In this document: positions 33,733 through 43,129 of the stretch, one piece after another | Layout: the number at the start of each line of letters is the position of its first letter | Numbering within the stretch: the first letter of the stretch is position 1 | Assembly: GCF_000340215.1 (NCBI RefSeq) | Contig: NW_006921539.1 | Coordinates: forward strand, 436,471 to 500,470 | Source of the DNA: Pseudocercospora fijiensis CIRAD86 | Taxonomy: Eukaryota; Ascomycota; Dothideomycetes; Mycosphaerellales; Mycosphaerellaceae | Length of the DNA: 64,000 nt | Direction: 5' to 3' | Program-made: the position numbers and the translations under genes | The notes under the pieces: generated by a model | Database searches by the model: none | The model's input: the letters and a program-made list of their open reading frames with translations, nothing else | What the model was told of the DNA's origin: nothing

Positions 33733-34371
33733 TGCCGATATTAGTCCCGTCTTGCCCTACGCTAGAAGTCTGGATCTTATTAAGGCTACGATTACGAATA
33801 CAAGCTAGCCGTCGAAGAATGAGGTCTCGGTACGAAAATTAGTGCCTTAGGCAGCGGCGCCCTTAGTTTCTATAGATACGGAGTTCTCGGAAGGCCTAGC
33901 CGGCTCGCCTCTAGGTAGAGCTATATCTAGAAGGTATACTTTAGAGTCTGTATACTGCTTGTTATAGGGAAGAAGAAGAAGAACAAGAGGAAGAATATAA
34001 GCCTCGTAGGTGCGCCTTCCGTTTATACGAGTACTTAAGAAGATCTAAGACGAGGACAAGGAAGACAATATAGCTATATTGCTTTAAGAGCCGATGTCCT
34101 AGCGAGCTTTCGTAGGGTTATTAGGGTAAATCTTAGCGACGACGAGGTTACCAAAATTATCTTTTCGCAATTCTTGCTACTATGTATAGTAGATCTAGTA
34201 ATATCGAAATACCTAGTAGTTGTTGTATTTGTCTAAAGGGCCCGTTAGGACTGATTTCCGATCGTTAATATTCTAGATCTTCTTTAGAAATAGTCGGCAA
34301 GGAACGATACGAGAAGATAACCTACGAGTACGGCTTAGTATTATTAATGCCGTATAGCGAGAAATGAATGT

Positions 34372-34411
34372 AATTGCCTGTAGCATACAAATCTCTATGC
34401 TATAGGCAATT
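34372..34411. repeat. Hairpin repeat copy, near-perfect
   Basis: Arms AATTGCCTGTAGCATA and TATGCTATAGGCAATT differ at one position (G versus A type) around an 8-base loop. Confidence 0.85.
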
Positions 34412-34566
34412 CTGTTTATGCATTTATCTATTTATTTATTTATTTACTCGTTCGTTTGTCTACCTAAAGCGTTTATAGCAGCGCGGCCTTAAGCAATAAT
34501 CGAGCAAACGATAATTATTAGGAAGCAACATCCGAGGACTATAAAGCCAAGCAAGACGGTAGCAGT

Positions 34567-34606
34567 ATTTATATATAGTACGGTATAATACGTGCTATAG
34601 CAAAAT
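34567..34606. repeat. Hairpin repeat copy
   Basis: Arms ATTTATATATAGTACG and CGTGCTATAGCAAAAT around an 8-9 base loop. Confidence 0.7.
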
Positions 34607-34783
34607 CCGGGATTACTGTTACGCTCGACGAAGGGCTTCGCTTTATCCTCTTCCGCTTTAAGGCGTACCTACGAGGCTTGCTTGCTAACGATGCCTCTAG
34701 AAATTGGCCTACGCTAACGACAAATGAACTAATAAATGTCCTATATAATAAGGATTTCGAGGATATTATTAGTCGATGCATTA

Positions 34784-34823
34784 AATTGCCTATAGTATAC
34801 GAATCCCCGTACTATAGGCAATT
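34784..34823. repeat. Hairpin repeat copy, near-perfect
   Basis: Arms AATTGCCTATAGTATAC and GTACTATAGGCAATT around an 8-base loop. Confidence 0.85.
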
Positions 34824-35336
34824 CATTTTATCGACTACCTAAAACATATAATAATAGAATATTAAAAGTCTCGATCGTGAAAGAACAGAACTCTATTAAC
34901 GCCTATATACCTCCTACTCTACTATTCGACTAGTCTACCTATAGGTATTACCCTTACGATCCTTGCTACTATAATAATTCTCTAAGCCGACGACCTTCTT
35001 ATTATCTGCTCGTAGCCTAAGCCGTCGTAGTAAAGAAGATATCGCCTCTATAGTAGTAATACGATCTCTACGAGAGAGGTTTAGCCTTAGACGTGTTAAA
35101 TTGCTATCTACTACTATACCTTAGCCTTGCAGACTACTTTGTTCTTGCTCTCGATCTTGGTCTGCCTGCTTATAAGGGACCTGCGTATTATCTTCTTATA
35201 GCTGCGAGCGGTCTAGTAGATTTATCTCTAGTATCGGCGTCGGCGTCGGCGATTGCGTCTCTACTATCGGCGCCGGCGGGTCCTAAACTAACCGAGACGG
35301 TGTAGCATTGTCTATTAATAGTTAGCAAGTACACTA

Positions 35337-37255
35337 TTAGACAATATATATAGACTTGAATGCCTACGTACCTAGCCGAGCTAGCGTTAGCAATGATTTT
35401 GTCGTATCTAACTCTAATTCTATACCTAGTAGTAGCGATGCCCGGTTAAGTAAAAGGGGGTTATTTCTACAAAGAGGACATAGTCGGCTATAGAATCGTA
35501 GATTCGTAAGACAATCCTCGCAGAAGTGATGTTTACAAGTAGTACGGACACGCCTATGCGTTTTCCTGTCGAATGCTAGCTAGTAGACATAGTAGGTACG
35601 ATCCGGAGTAGACGAGGATAGTAGTAGCCGTAATAGTAACGGGGCTAGTAGTAGTATTAATAGTCGTAACGGGACTGATAGTAGTAGTAATAATGAATTT
35701 TGTAGCAAGCTAAATGCACTAGTTAAACGTAGTAGAGAAGTGTCTAAAGGTTCTCGCTTAACTTAAGGGTTACGAGGCTTTAACGGTTTAAATATAGGCG
35801 GTTTCCTCTGCGTTAGCGGTCGACTAGTCTGCGAGTTATTTGCCGACGACTAGCGAACGACTAGCGTGTCTGTATTATTATTACTAATCTCGATAATCTA
35901 ATCTAGGTTAGGCTGCTAAGAAGGACGACGTAGCGTAGCTTTAGCTTCTTAGCTTGTAGCGCGCTTTCGTAGGCGAGTTAAAGAACCGAGTCTAAGTGTG
36001 TTATCTATTGCATCTTGTCCCTAAGCCTAACGTCGGCTCTCTGCGAGAACTTTAAAGAAGCTCTCGTTATCGTCGCTATCTAGGTAATCGCCTACCGGTA
36101 GGCCTAGTTATCGATCCTATTCTTCTTCTATTATACTATTAGGGGGCTTAATAGGCGAGGTCATTCTAAATCGACGTAGTAATAGCATATTAGGCTCGAT
36201 AGCGCTAGCGCTATAGTCGTTAACGAAAAGCTCGGACAAGCTTAGAAGACTTGCTAGCGATGCCTCGCGTACGTCCTTAGGCTTAGGCTCCTTCTTATCG
36301 TTATCTAGGTCGGAGAGTCGGTTAGTATTAAGGTCGGCTACCTCGTATATCTCCCGGAATAATAGGACATTAATAGTCGCCTTAGTCTCGCTATTTCTAC
36401 TATCGAAAACGACGAAGAGGTTATTAAAGTCGCCGGATTCTAGCTGCGATAACTTTGTACGGATAGGTTCGCTATTAGGTGCGATCCTCCGACTAAAGTA
36501 ATAGTCCTAGTAATAGTCGGATAGCATCTCTACGATGCGGTAGTTCTCGCGAATAAGTCGATTAAAGAACTAGGTCGGGCGGTCCTTAGTAGACTAGAAC
36601 TCTATAATAAATGTATCGATATAGATCGTCTACTCCTAGCTAAGTATTTGCTAGCTGTTTCTATATACAAGTAGACGAGTTTTCGATTTCTTATTAGGCC
36701 TGTCTCTAATAGAGAGATCGTATATTATATATGCGAAGCGTACCTACGGTCGTGCCTTAGCTTTGCCCTTACCTTTACCTTTGCTATTGCTGTTGCCTAT
36801 AGACTCGATACCTTAGGATGCTACTACGAGCGTATCTTTAATAGTTATCGATAAGTCGGAATCCGAGCTTAAAGAGCTATCTATAGTAGCAGATTCCTTC
36901 TTACCCTTCTTCTTCTTCTTATTCTTCTTCGGCGTACCTTTTAGGGTACCTCTTAGGGCATCTTTATAGAGTAGGTTATATATAGCATTAGGTAGCTTAC
37001 GCTTCTTCGGTTTCTCGCCCGCTTTCCTCTATACCTGCCCTATACCTGTACGCTTGAAAGTGCCTAGGTCTTTGTAGGTAGAGCCGCCGTTAATAACCGC
37101 TTAGGCGGCGGCGGAGACTAGGTCGACTTCGGTCTAGTCGCTATCGGAAGACTCTCTAGTTAGCAGCTCCGCCTTATATTTCGTATAGAACTTATATAAA
37201 GCCTTATAGCGTACGCGGTAGCTTAGGTAGTAGATGCGAGCTATTAGTATAGAAG
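35337..37255 (-). pseudogene. RIP-inactivated gene with NLS-like lysine tracts and a C-terminal RING finger
   Basis: One minus-strand frame can be followed for about 1.9 kb with about 20 TAG/TAA interruptions and no visible frameshift. Near the start it has basic blocks (EKPKKRKLPN, then PKKNKKKKKGKKES), followed by a serine/aspartate stretch. A long middle region reads for example ENYRIVEMLSDYY, TKLSQLESGDFNNLFVVFD and NVLLFREIYEVADLNTNRLS. The end carries TTCKHHFCEDCL and SRLCPLCRNNPLLLNR, the second half of a C3HC4 RING. The first RING cysteines now read Tyr (TGC/TGT to TAC/TAT). RING fingers act as E3 ubiquitin ligases; a nuclear role is inferred from the basic tracts. It sits next to the transposase on the same strand, so it may be a second protein of the mobile element. 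Family not recognised. Confidence 0.62.
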
Positions 37256-38745
37256 TACGTAAATAGATAGAAGCGTAAGTGCGTAAATAGATAGAAGCGT
37301 AAGTGCGTAGATAATATAGTTAGGTTTAGAGGAAGGGAGGAAGGGAGAAACGGAAGAAGGTAATAGAGGAGATTATACCTTCCTTCTTATAAGGTTTCGG
37401 GAAACGCTTTTCTAGCTTTTCGAGCCTGTCTTACGCCCTAGAAATAATAGATGCGGAGGGTATAGCGGCGATGCTAGTAGTAAGCAACCTTAAAGTAGAT
37501 AGAAGAAGGAAGGGCTATATACGGAAGAAACTCTTATTATACCGGCCGTATATAGGGCCCCTAAACTATACTATCTGTATTTGTATATAAGAAGGGGGAA
37601 GTAAATGAATAGCTTTCTAGGCTGCCTGCCTTTAAGTTAGTGCCTCGTCGTTATCGTATTAATTACTTTTGCTAGCGCTATTTAGTAGAAGTAGTCTAAA
37701 TCGACTCGGCTTTGCTCGTACGGCCTATCGAATACTTCTACTACTCGATCGTTTAGGTTAGGAACCCTATGTTCCGTCGATTCTTAAACGAAGGTGTAAT
37801 ACTATAAAGTTAGATTATAGCGGCTCCTACGTAGCGCTAAATAAAGCCTTTACTCGATCCGATAGCTATAAGTCGGCCCTATCTTGCGAAGGACGCTAAA
37901 ACTTAACTAGTTTAGGGGCTGCACTAGACGCTATGTGTGCCTATACTATATAAGGGTTAGTATATTGCCTGCTGCTACGAGTTACGATACTTACGCCTAC
38001 GGCGGAGTGCAGTATATGCTTCGATATATAGCTTCTAAGAACCGCCTATACCTAGCTCGGTACTACGAATCTCGCGAGGGAAGTTAAGCGCTTTAAGTAC
38101 ATCTTAACAGAACTTTAGCGTAACTAGTAGTAGATATGCCTTAAGATCTATTACATTTGTTAGCTAATAATACTATGTCGGCTAGAGCGCTATACTAAAT
38201 TCATCGTACCGGTCTATCTAGCGCTAGATCTATAGATAATCGGGATAGATTAGTTTGCGCTAGTCTTCTGCGCCGTTACTAAATACCTCCGGATAATGGT
38301 AGAGTAGCTCTAGTACGCTAGCGTAGTGCGTTTCCGCATCGACATTATACCGGATAGCGTAGGTATTCTAGTCTTCGACAAATTCGCTAACTATAGCGCG
38401 GAGGACGGGCATATAGACTACGAGAAAGGCGATACGATCGTAGGCCTTCGGGACGTTAATATACTGCAGTACGCACGCTTTAAAACATAAAGAAACGTAC
38501 CCGATTAGGATTGTAAATCCCCTAGCTTTTAATCTTATTAAAGTGGTCCCTCTAGGTATTAAGACAACCTTTCGCGATCTCGCTATTCTAGTACTTAATA
38601 GTATTATTGCCCTTGCTAGTTGTATACTAAAAGCAGTCTAAAAAATCAAGCTCTCGGCCCTCGAAGAGCTCTTAGAGCTCGAGATGTGCATCTGCTATTA
38701 TCGGAGTCTCTATACGATATATTAGTTCTGTTTAGCATTCTAGGC

Positions 38746-38785
38746 AATTCGCTATAGTACGCAAATGTGTGTGCTACACTAAAAT
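38746..38785. repeat. Hairpin repeat copy inside the transposase relic
   Basis: Arms AATTCGCTATAGTAC and GTGCTACACTAAAAT. It lies between the PRVVRSNIG and ADAHLELQELF coding segments. Confidence 0.65.
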
Positions 38786-39172
38786 CGATAGAATATTTAT
38801 ACTAACACCTATATTAGATCGTACGACCCTCGGTTAGTAACTACGAGTAACTACCGCCTCGAGATATTGCTTAAATGTCGAGAACTTAGTCTTTGCGAGG
38901 TTGCTAGTATAGTACTAAACAATTATACGCGAGAAGACGTCGATATAGATATAGATTTAGATGCTAAAGAAGGGGTCGAACTTATAGTATATATCGACAG
39001 ACTATATATCGTTAGGTCCGATTGCTTTTAGCCGTCTATAAGTAGGCTAGAAGCGCGGTGCGTAAAGTCGTCGCTCGATAAATAGTGTCTCGTCGAGCTT
39101 GCGGGCGATCTTATAGATTTAGTCTCTATAACTATAATTAGTATACTACTCCTAAAAGAATCCGAAGTCTAC

Positions 39173-39212
39173 TATTTGTCTATAGTATATAAATGCTGCG
39201 CTATAGATAAAT
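39173..39212. repeat. Hairpin repeat copy inside the transposase relic
   Basis: Arms ATTTGTCTATAGTATAT and GCGCTATAGATAAAT around a 7-base loop, upstream of the catalytic core. Confidence 0.72.
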
Positions 39213-39343
39213 CGTATATACTATATCGTAACTTCGATTTAGAGTCCTCGAGGCGAACAGCTCTGCTAACAATACCTTAGCCTAAGCAACGATATACTGC
39301 CCTTTTACTTCGGTAGTAACGGCCGGGATAATAATGCTAACGT

Positions 39344-39381
39344 TTTCGCTATAGCATATATCTAGTATGCTATAGTATAAA
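39344..39381. repeat. Hairpin repeat copy inside the transposase relic
   Basis: Arms TTTCGCTATAGCATA and TATGCTATAGTATAAA around an 8-base loop. The left flank TGCTAACG is shared with the copy at 39477. Confidence 0.78.
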
Positions 39382-39476
39382 GGGAGGAAGTCGTATACGA
39401 GTCTTAGATACGATGCGCGTTAGTATGCTACTCTTCTACCTACGAGATCTAGAGGGCTCTAGTAGTAGTGCTAACG

Positions 39477-39516
39477 CTTTATCTATAGTATAGACGTAGT
39501 ATACTATAGGGAAATT
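39477..39516. repeat. Hairpin repeat copy inside the transposase relic
   Basis: Arms CTTTATCTATAGTAT and AGTATACTATAGGGAAAT. It directly follows the YLRRKNYFIGR segment. Confidence 0.75.
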
Positions 39517-40193
39517 AAATAAATATACTAACCTGCCGATAAAGTAATTCTTCCTACGTAGATACCTAGCGAGGGCTCGATATCTACTATCGTACTTAAT
39601 ACTAGACGCAATAATAGTACGAAGTACTTGTTTAATTGCTTTCTTAACTGCTAGACGGTTCTTAGGGGGTACCTTTCGTAGAAGACCTATTTCGCGACGT
39701 AACTGCTAATACTGCTAGATAGAGAGGCGGAAGCCTTTAGCGTATAGCATCTCTACGGTCTTCTTATCGCTAAGACTATAGTATCGCTAGAAGTTGTCTT
39801 TAATATAAGTCTATAGTTATTTATCGCTGTTTATCCGCCTACTCCTTATAGATAGGCCCTATTCTATAAGCCGATACCTTAGTAGACGCGGGTTTAAATC
39901 TGCACCTATTTCTTTATAGATACGTATACAAAGTGCTACGAGCGTAGTCGGCTTTTCGGTATTTAGGATATACTAGATAAGCGGTCGGTATAGCTTAAGA
40001 TCGATACGGGTAGGCATAGTATATATTTCGCTATAGCACGTAGTAAATAGGTCGGATAGATCGCGAGTCGAGTTTGCGAGTCGATATCGGGTAGGTCGTT
40101 TACTATAGTACGTTAGTTTAGGTTAGATAAATCTTTCGGGTTTCTATATTAATTATATATTATTATCTAAAAGTAGGGATCGACGATAAGGTT

Positions 40194-40234
40194 CCTTTTA
40201 GTGTAGCACGCAATTTACGTGCTATAGGGAAAGG
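40194..40234. repeat. Hairpin repeat copy near the right TIR
   Basis: Arms CCTTTTAGTGTAGCACG and CGTGCTATAGGGAAAGG around a 7-base loop. Confidence 0.78.
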
Positions 40235-40240
40235 CCGGAC

Positions 40241-40338
40241 ACTTAGAAACGCTAAATACTTAGAAACGCTAAATACTTAGAAACGCTAAATACTTAGAAA
40301 CGCCAAATACTTAGAAACGCCAAATACTCAAAAACGCT
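40241..40338 (+). repeat. 17-bp subterminal tandem array
   Basis: About six units of ACTTAGAAACGCTAAAT lie just inside the right TIR. C/T variants (GCCAAAT) occur. No equivalent array is seen inside the left TIR. Confidence 0.88.
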
Positions 40339-40412
40339 AAATACCCGATCACTCGATTACTCGATTACTCGATTACTCGATTACTTAGGTTTGTTATAGA
40401 CTACGTTTAGGC
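40339..40412 (-). repeat. Right terminal inverted repeat
   Basis: Read on the minus strand it starts GCCTAAACGTAGTCTATA and continues ACAAACCTAAG, then the same 8-bp AGTAATCG array. It carries A at seven of the eight positions where it differs from the left copy, as expected if this end was mutated more by RIP. Confidence 0.9.
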
Positions 40413-41381
40413 TCCTAGGAAAGGGACGCGAAATGACCACGCCAAGTCGGCCTTGGTCGGCCCGAGTGCTGGCCGATGGTCAAGACAGTCAGGTACTACA
40501 AAACACGCGCGTCCGAAACAAATTCAAGATGAGAGGGAGTCTGCAGACCACGTTCCTCTGACGCTCTTGGCAGCGCCGTACAGCTCAACGCCTGCGCCCA
40601 AGACAATTCTCCGCGTACCTGCATATGTCACCCAGCCGAGACGGTCTTCAGCTTCAGCCACTCCTGTTATATTCTGCACCCAGGACCTGTATCGACGTGA
40701 CACCACATCCTTTCCCATCAGGGCAGCTACAGTTCTCAAGCCATCTCCCGAAGAGTGCTGGGATTCACCAGCCACAAGATATCGGAACAAGTCGTCCGCA
40801 GGAAGGGTCGTTGCACAAGATCGGCCAACAGCGCGATGTTTACATTGCGTTGTCCAGAACACATCACAAATGTCGACGCTTCTACAATAGAGCTGAAAAC
40901 ACTCTCTCTGGATTAAACACTGACCTAAGACTTGGAAGAGCTTGTCATGTGTGCAGATCACCAGCGTTCGACATCATCGATTGATGCAGCTTCTTGGCCG
41001 TCACGGGTAACTGACGACCTCCAATATTTCAATGCGCCAGTTGAGGGCGTGTCGTGGAGCCGTATCCCGTCGTACAACAGGCCAAGGCTCTTGAGATGCA
41101 CCAAAAATGGCGAAAATGATCCATTGTACGGGCCAGACAATGGTGAGAGGCCCCCACTCATCTCCATTGCACGACACGAAGACGAGTAGCGACATGAAGG
41201 CCATGTCTGTCCCGGCCTCCTGGTCAATCGTACACCCTCTCAATATCTATATCTATCGCCATGGAGACAGCATTCGACTCCACAGCACTCTCGCTCTACA
41301 TCATTCTGTCGTTCTGCTGTTCTGCTGTTCTGCTCTGCTTTCCTGCCCTGATTGAAAACCCTCTTCTATCTTGATACCAAG
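40413..41381. other. Intergenic region right of the element
   Basis: Normal-composition DNA resumes sharply. Overlapping 145-codon frames on opposite strands (about 40453-40961) have no motif. A CTGCTGTT repeat near 41310 lies upstream of the secreted-protein gene. Confidence 0.5.
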
Positions 41382-42247
41382 ATGCACGCTGCTCTCACTA
41401 CTCTCCTTTCGCTTGGGCTGGCCACCGCCGCCCTTCCCGCTCCGGAGCCAGCATGGGCGAGACCACAGGCATACTCTCATGGATTTGGAGGCTTGGGCAA
41501 GAAGCGTCAGGATTCGCCGCCATGCAACGACACAGCACCCGCTCCTACGGCAACCGCCTCAACAGCACCTGCTCCAGGCACAACCGGGTCGCCAACTCCA
41601 GGCAATGGCACCGAATGTCCTGCGCTGGAGCCCTCCACATGCCTCACTGAAGCGCAAGCCAACGACGCCGCAGAGATCTTCCAGTCCCTCATCAGAGCCT
41701 ACACCGACGAACTTGCTCTCGAAGCTCTGACTGAAGACTTTATTGACTACTCATCGGCCGTCAACATTATCCGCAACAGAGGCAACGACGCTCCATTCGT
41801 GGTCAATGAGGCTTCATTTGTCGGTCGGGCTGCGTTCATGTATGTCTCCACCAATATCTCCCCCCTGAGAAGTCGTATGTACTGACTAGCATACTACACA
41901 GGGCCGCCCAGGGTGCTCAACCTCTGATTCCATTCGACCTTTTGGGCATCCGCTACGGCTGCGACTTTGTCACAGTCCGATGGCAGACTCTTCGATCCGC
42001 ACAAGGTCAAGCCACCGAGAGCAATGACATTCCCGTCGTTGGGCTTGGCGTGCTCAACACCGTTCCAGACAGCGACAACATCTACGGCTTCCGTGTGCAA
42101 GAGCTCTGGTCTGAGTTCAACTCTGCAGCTTGGCTTGTCAATAACGGTGTCTTTACACCTTCTGCAGTCACCACAACTCCGTTCCCAGAAGAGACTGCTG
42201 CTCCGGAGAAGCGCGCCCCGGCACCATGGGAGTGGGCTGGCATCTAA
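41382..42247 (+). CDS. Secreted NTF2-like domain protein
   Basis: Two exons (41382..41839 and 41902..42247) encode 267 aa; the intron has GTATGT/CAG ends. The start MHAALTTLLSLGLATAALPA is a clear signal peptide (cleavage near residue 18-20). A Kex2-type site KKR lies at 40-42, followed by a Pro/Thr/Ala-rich linker. The folded part (about 85-245) has DAAEIFQSLIRAYTDELALE, DFIDYSSAVN, the two hydrophobic strands DFVTVRWQTL and VVGLGVLNT, and RVQELWSEFNSAAWL. These are typical of fungal NTF2/SnoaL-like proteins. A second KR site precedes the last ten residues (APAPWEWAGI). It is probably extracellular. Ligand or activity is unknown; it could be an effector or a small-molecule-binding protein. 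Confidence 0.85.
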
Positions 42248-42757
42248 GCGTTGATGTCTGAATGATTGATGGCGTATACGAGGGTGGTGTGAGGATAGCA
42301 GTGCAAGATAAGGTAGCCAAGGCTTTCGTCGGAGGAAACAGAGCACATTATCTGTATGTAGAGTGTCGCATTCACTTCTTCAAGAGCACAATGCTCTCTT
42401 GCTAATTCGAATCCTTGTTGGTATGATCGAATTGTGCTCCTAGATAGACCAAGTGTCAAACGTCCGGGCGTCTCGCAGCTTCAAGCAATTGGGTGCACAG
42501 ATCCATATCTGAAGGTTTTGGTTCAATCACACGGCGGCGAATGAGATCAGTTTAGCGGTAGTCTGTTAGCCCTTGAAGTGATTCATGTCCAAAAGAAAGA
42601 GCAAGAATGCTCCTGCACAGGCACAAATATCGGAGCGTGGTCTACAGTCCGGAATTGAGTTCAACACCCCTGCTCTTACTCATCAAAACTCATCCACCAT
42701 CCTCCTCACTCTCACAACACCAAACCCAGCCTCCACGCAAAACACATCCCATCCACC
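42248..42757. other. Intergenic region
   Basis: Between the secreted-protein gene and the small gene at 42758. C-rich pyrimidine stretches near 42690-42750 are likely a promoter/5' leader. No repeat seen. Confidence 0.5.
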
Positions 42758-42958
42758 ATGTCCCTCTGGCACTCCTACCGCAGCCTCTCCCCACGAACAC
42801 GTTTAATCATCGGCGGCGGCATCATAGCCTACGCAACCGCCGGCCTCTTCCTCTCCGACAAAGCCGAAAGCTTCTTTGGATTCACACCAAGCGAACAAGA
42901 CAAGCAAGCGCTGAAAGACGCCGTGCCGAGAGTGCAGTTTGTTGAGAAAGAGCGGTGA
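42758..42958 (+). CDS. Small single-pass membrane protein (66 aa)
   Basis: A single exon from an ATG in good context (CACCATGTCC) encodes 66 aa. The start SLWHSYRSLSPRTRL is basic and amphipathic, followed by one membrane segment (IIGGGIIAYATAGLFLS, about 17-33) and a charged tail with FGFTPSEQDKQALKDAVPRV. The layout (short basic N-terminus, one helix, soluble tail) fits small mitochondrial inner-membrane or ER proteins. I recall similar conserved fungal hypotheticals but cannot name the family. The frame is clean, and codon use matches the neighbours. Confidence 0.75.
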   Translation: MSLWHSYRSLSPRTRLIIGGGIIAYATAGLFLSDKAESFFGFTPSEQDKQALKDAVPRVQFVEKER

Positions 42959-43129
42959 AAAGATGCCGCGAGATTTTCATCGCTTGCTTGCTCGGGACAA
43001 GGGCCACACGCGTGCGCAGATGAGCATGATATGGCAAACCACAACAACTGGACGCTCAGAATCTCAGCACATATAACACAACACACTCTCCAGCAGCATG
43101 CCGTAACCACCACCAACCTACCTACCTCC

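Larger units (their letters stand above)
32191..35336. other. Element interior with coding relics, 80-bp repeats and hairpins
   Basis: Plus-strand open pieces occur at 33458-33673 (acidic-serine stretch then eight lysines, NLS-like) and 35065-35305 (YDLYERGLALDVLNCYLLLY and following leucine-rich sequence). Four hairpin copies separate them (33694, 34372, 34567, 34784). They may be exons of one dead plus-strand gene, but I could not join them. No family identified. Confidence 0.4.
38182..40016 (-). pseudogene. RIP-inactivated DDE integrase-like transposase
   Basis: From an ATG at 40016 the minus strand reads MPTRIDLKLYRPLI, then MLYAKGFRLSI, LRREIGLLRKVPPKNRLAVK and YLRRKNYFIGR, an N-terminal helical/HTH-like part. 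After a gap containing three hairpin repeats, the core follows: RLKAIGPNDI-stop-SVDIYYKFDPF with the first catalytic Asp (38993-38995), IDVFSRIIV, and PRVVRSNIG. There the second Asp (RSD expected) has become Asn by a TG to TA change (38813-38815). Further on come ADAHLELQELF, NTIKY, HFNKIKS and, in the C-terminal domain, VYMPVLRAIVSEFVED and NTYAIRYNVDAET. This matches fungal integrase-core transposases in layout. Stops at TAG/TAA are frequent. It lies about 320 bp inside the right TIR, pointing inward. Confidence 0.78.
15123..40412. mobile_element. 25.3-kb RIP-damaged DNA transposon with 74-bp terminal inverted repeats
   Basis: The two ends (15123..15196 and 40339..40412) are inverted copies of 74 bp without indels. 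Base use changes abruptly at both: outside is normal coding DNA, inside is rich in TpA, poor in CpA/TpG and full of TAG/TAA stops while CpG remains common. Contents on the minus strand from the right end: a dead DDE-integrase-like transposase (38182-40016), a dead NLS/RING gene (35337-37255) and a cysteine-cluster gene split by a nested LTR retroelement (24825-31723). A Q/N/G-repeat gene (20359-22095) is on the plus strand. About 18 copies of a ~40-bp hairpin repeat and many tandem arrays fill the rest. No intact gene for mobility remains. It is not a Starship by what I can see: the ends are long TIRs and no tyrosine-recombinase gene was found. The class is uncertain; the transposase resembles integrase-core (rve-like) DNA transposons. 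Confidence 0.82.

Noticed and set aside
15123..40412. Starship giant transposon
   Set aside because: No DUF3435-type tyrosine recombinase was readable at either end, and the boundaries are long TIRs with an integrase-like transposase relic.
40453..40961. Two overlapping 145-codon frames on opposite strands
   Set aside because: No domain, no start context, no splice pattern; mutual antisense open frames are common in GC-balanced DNA.
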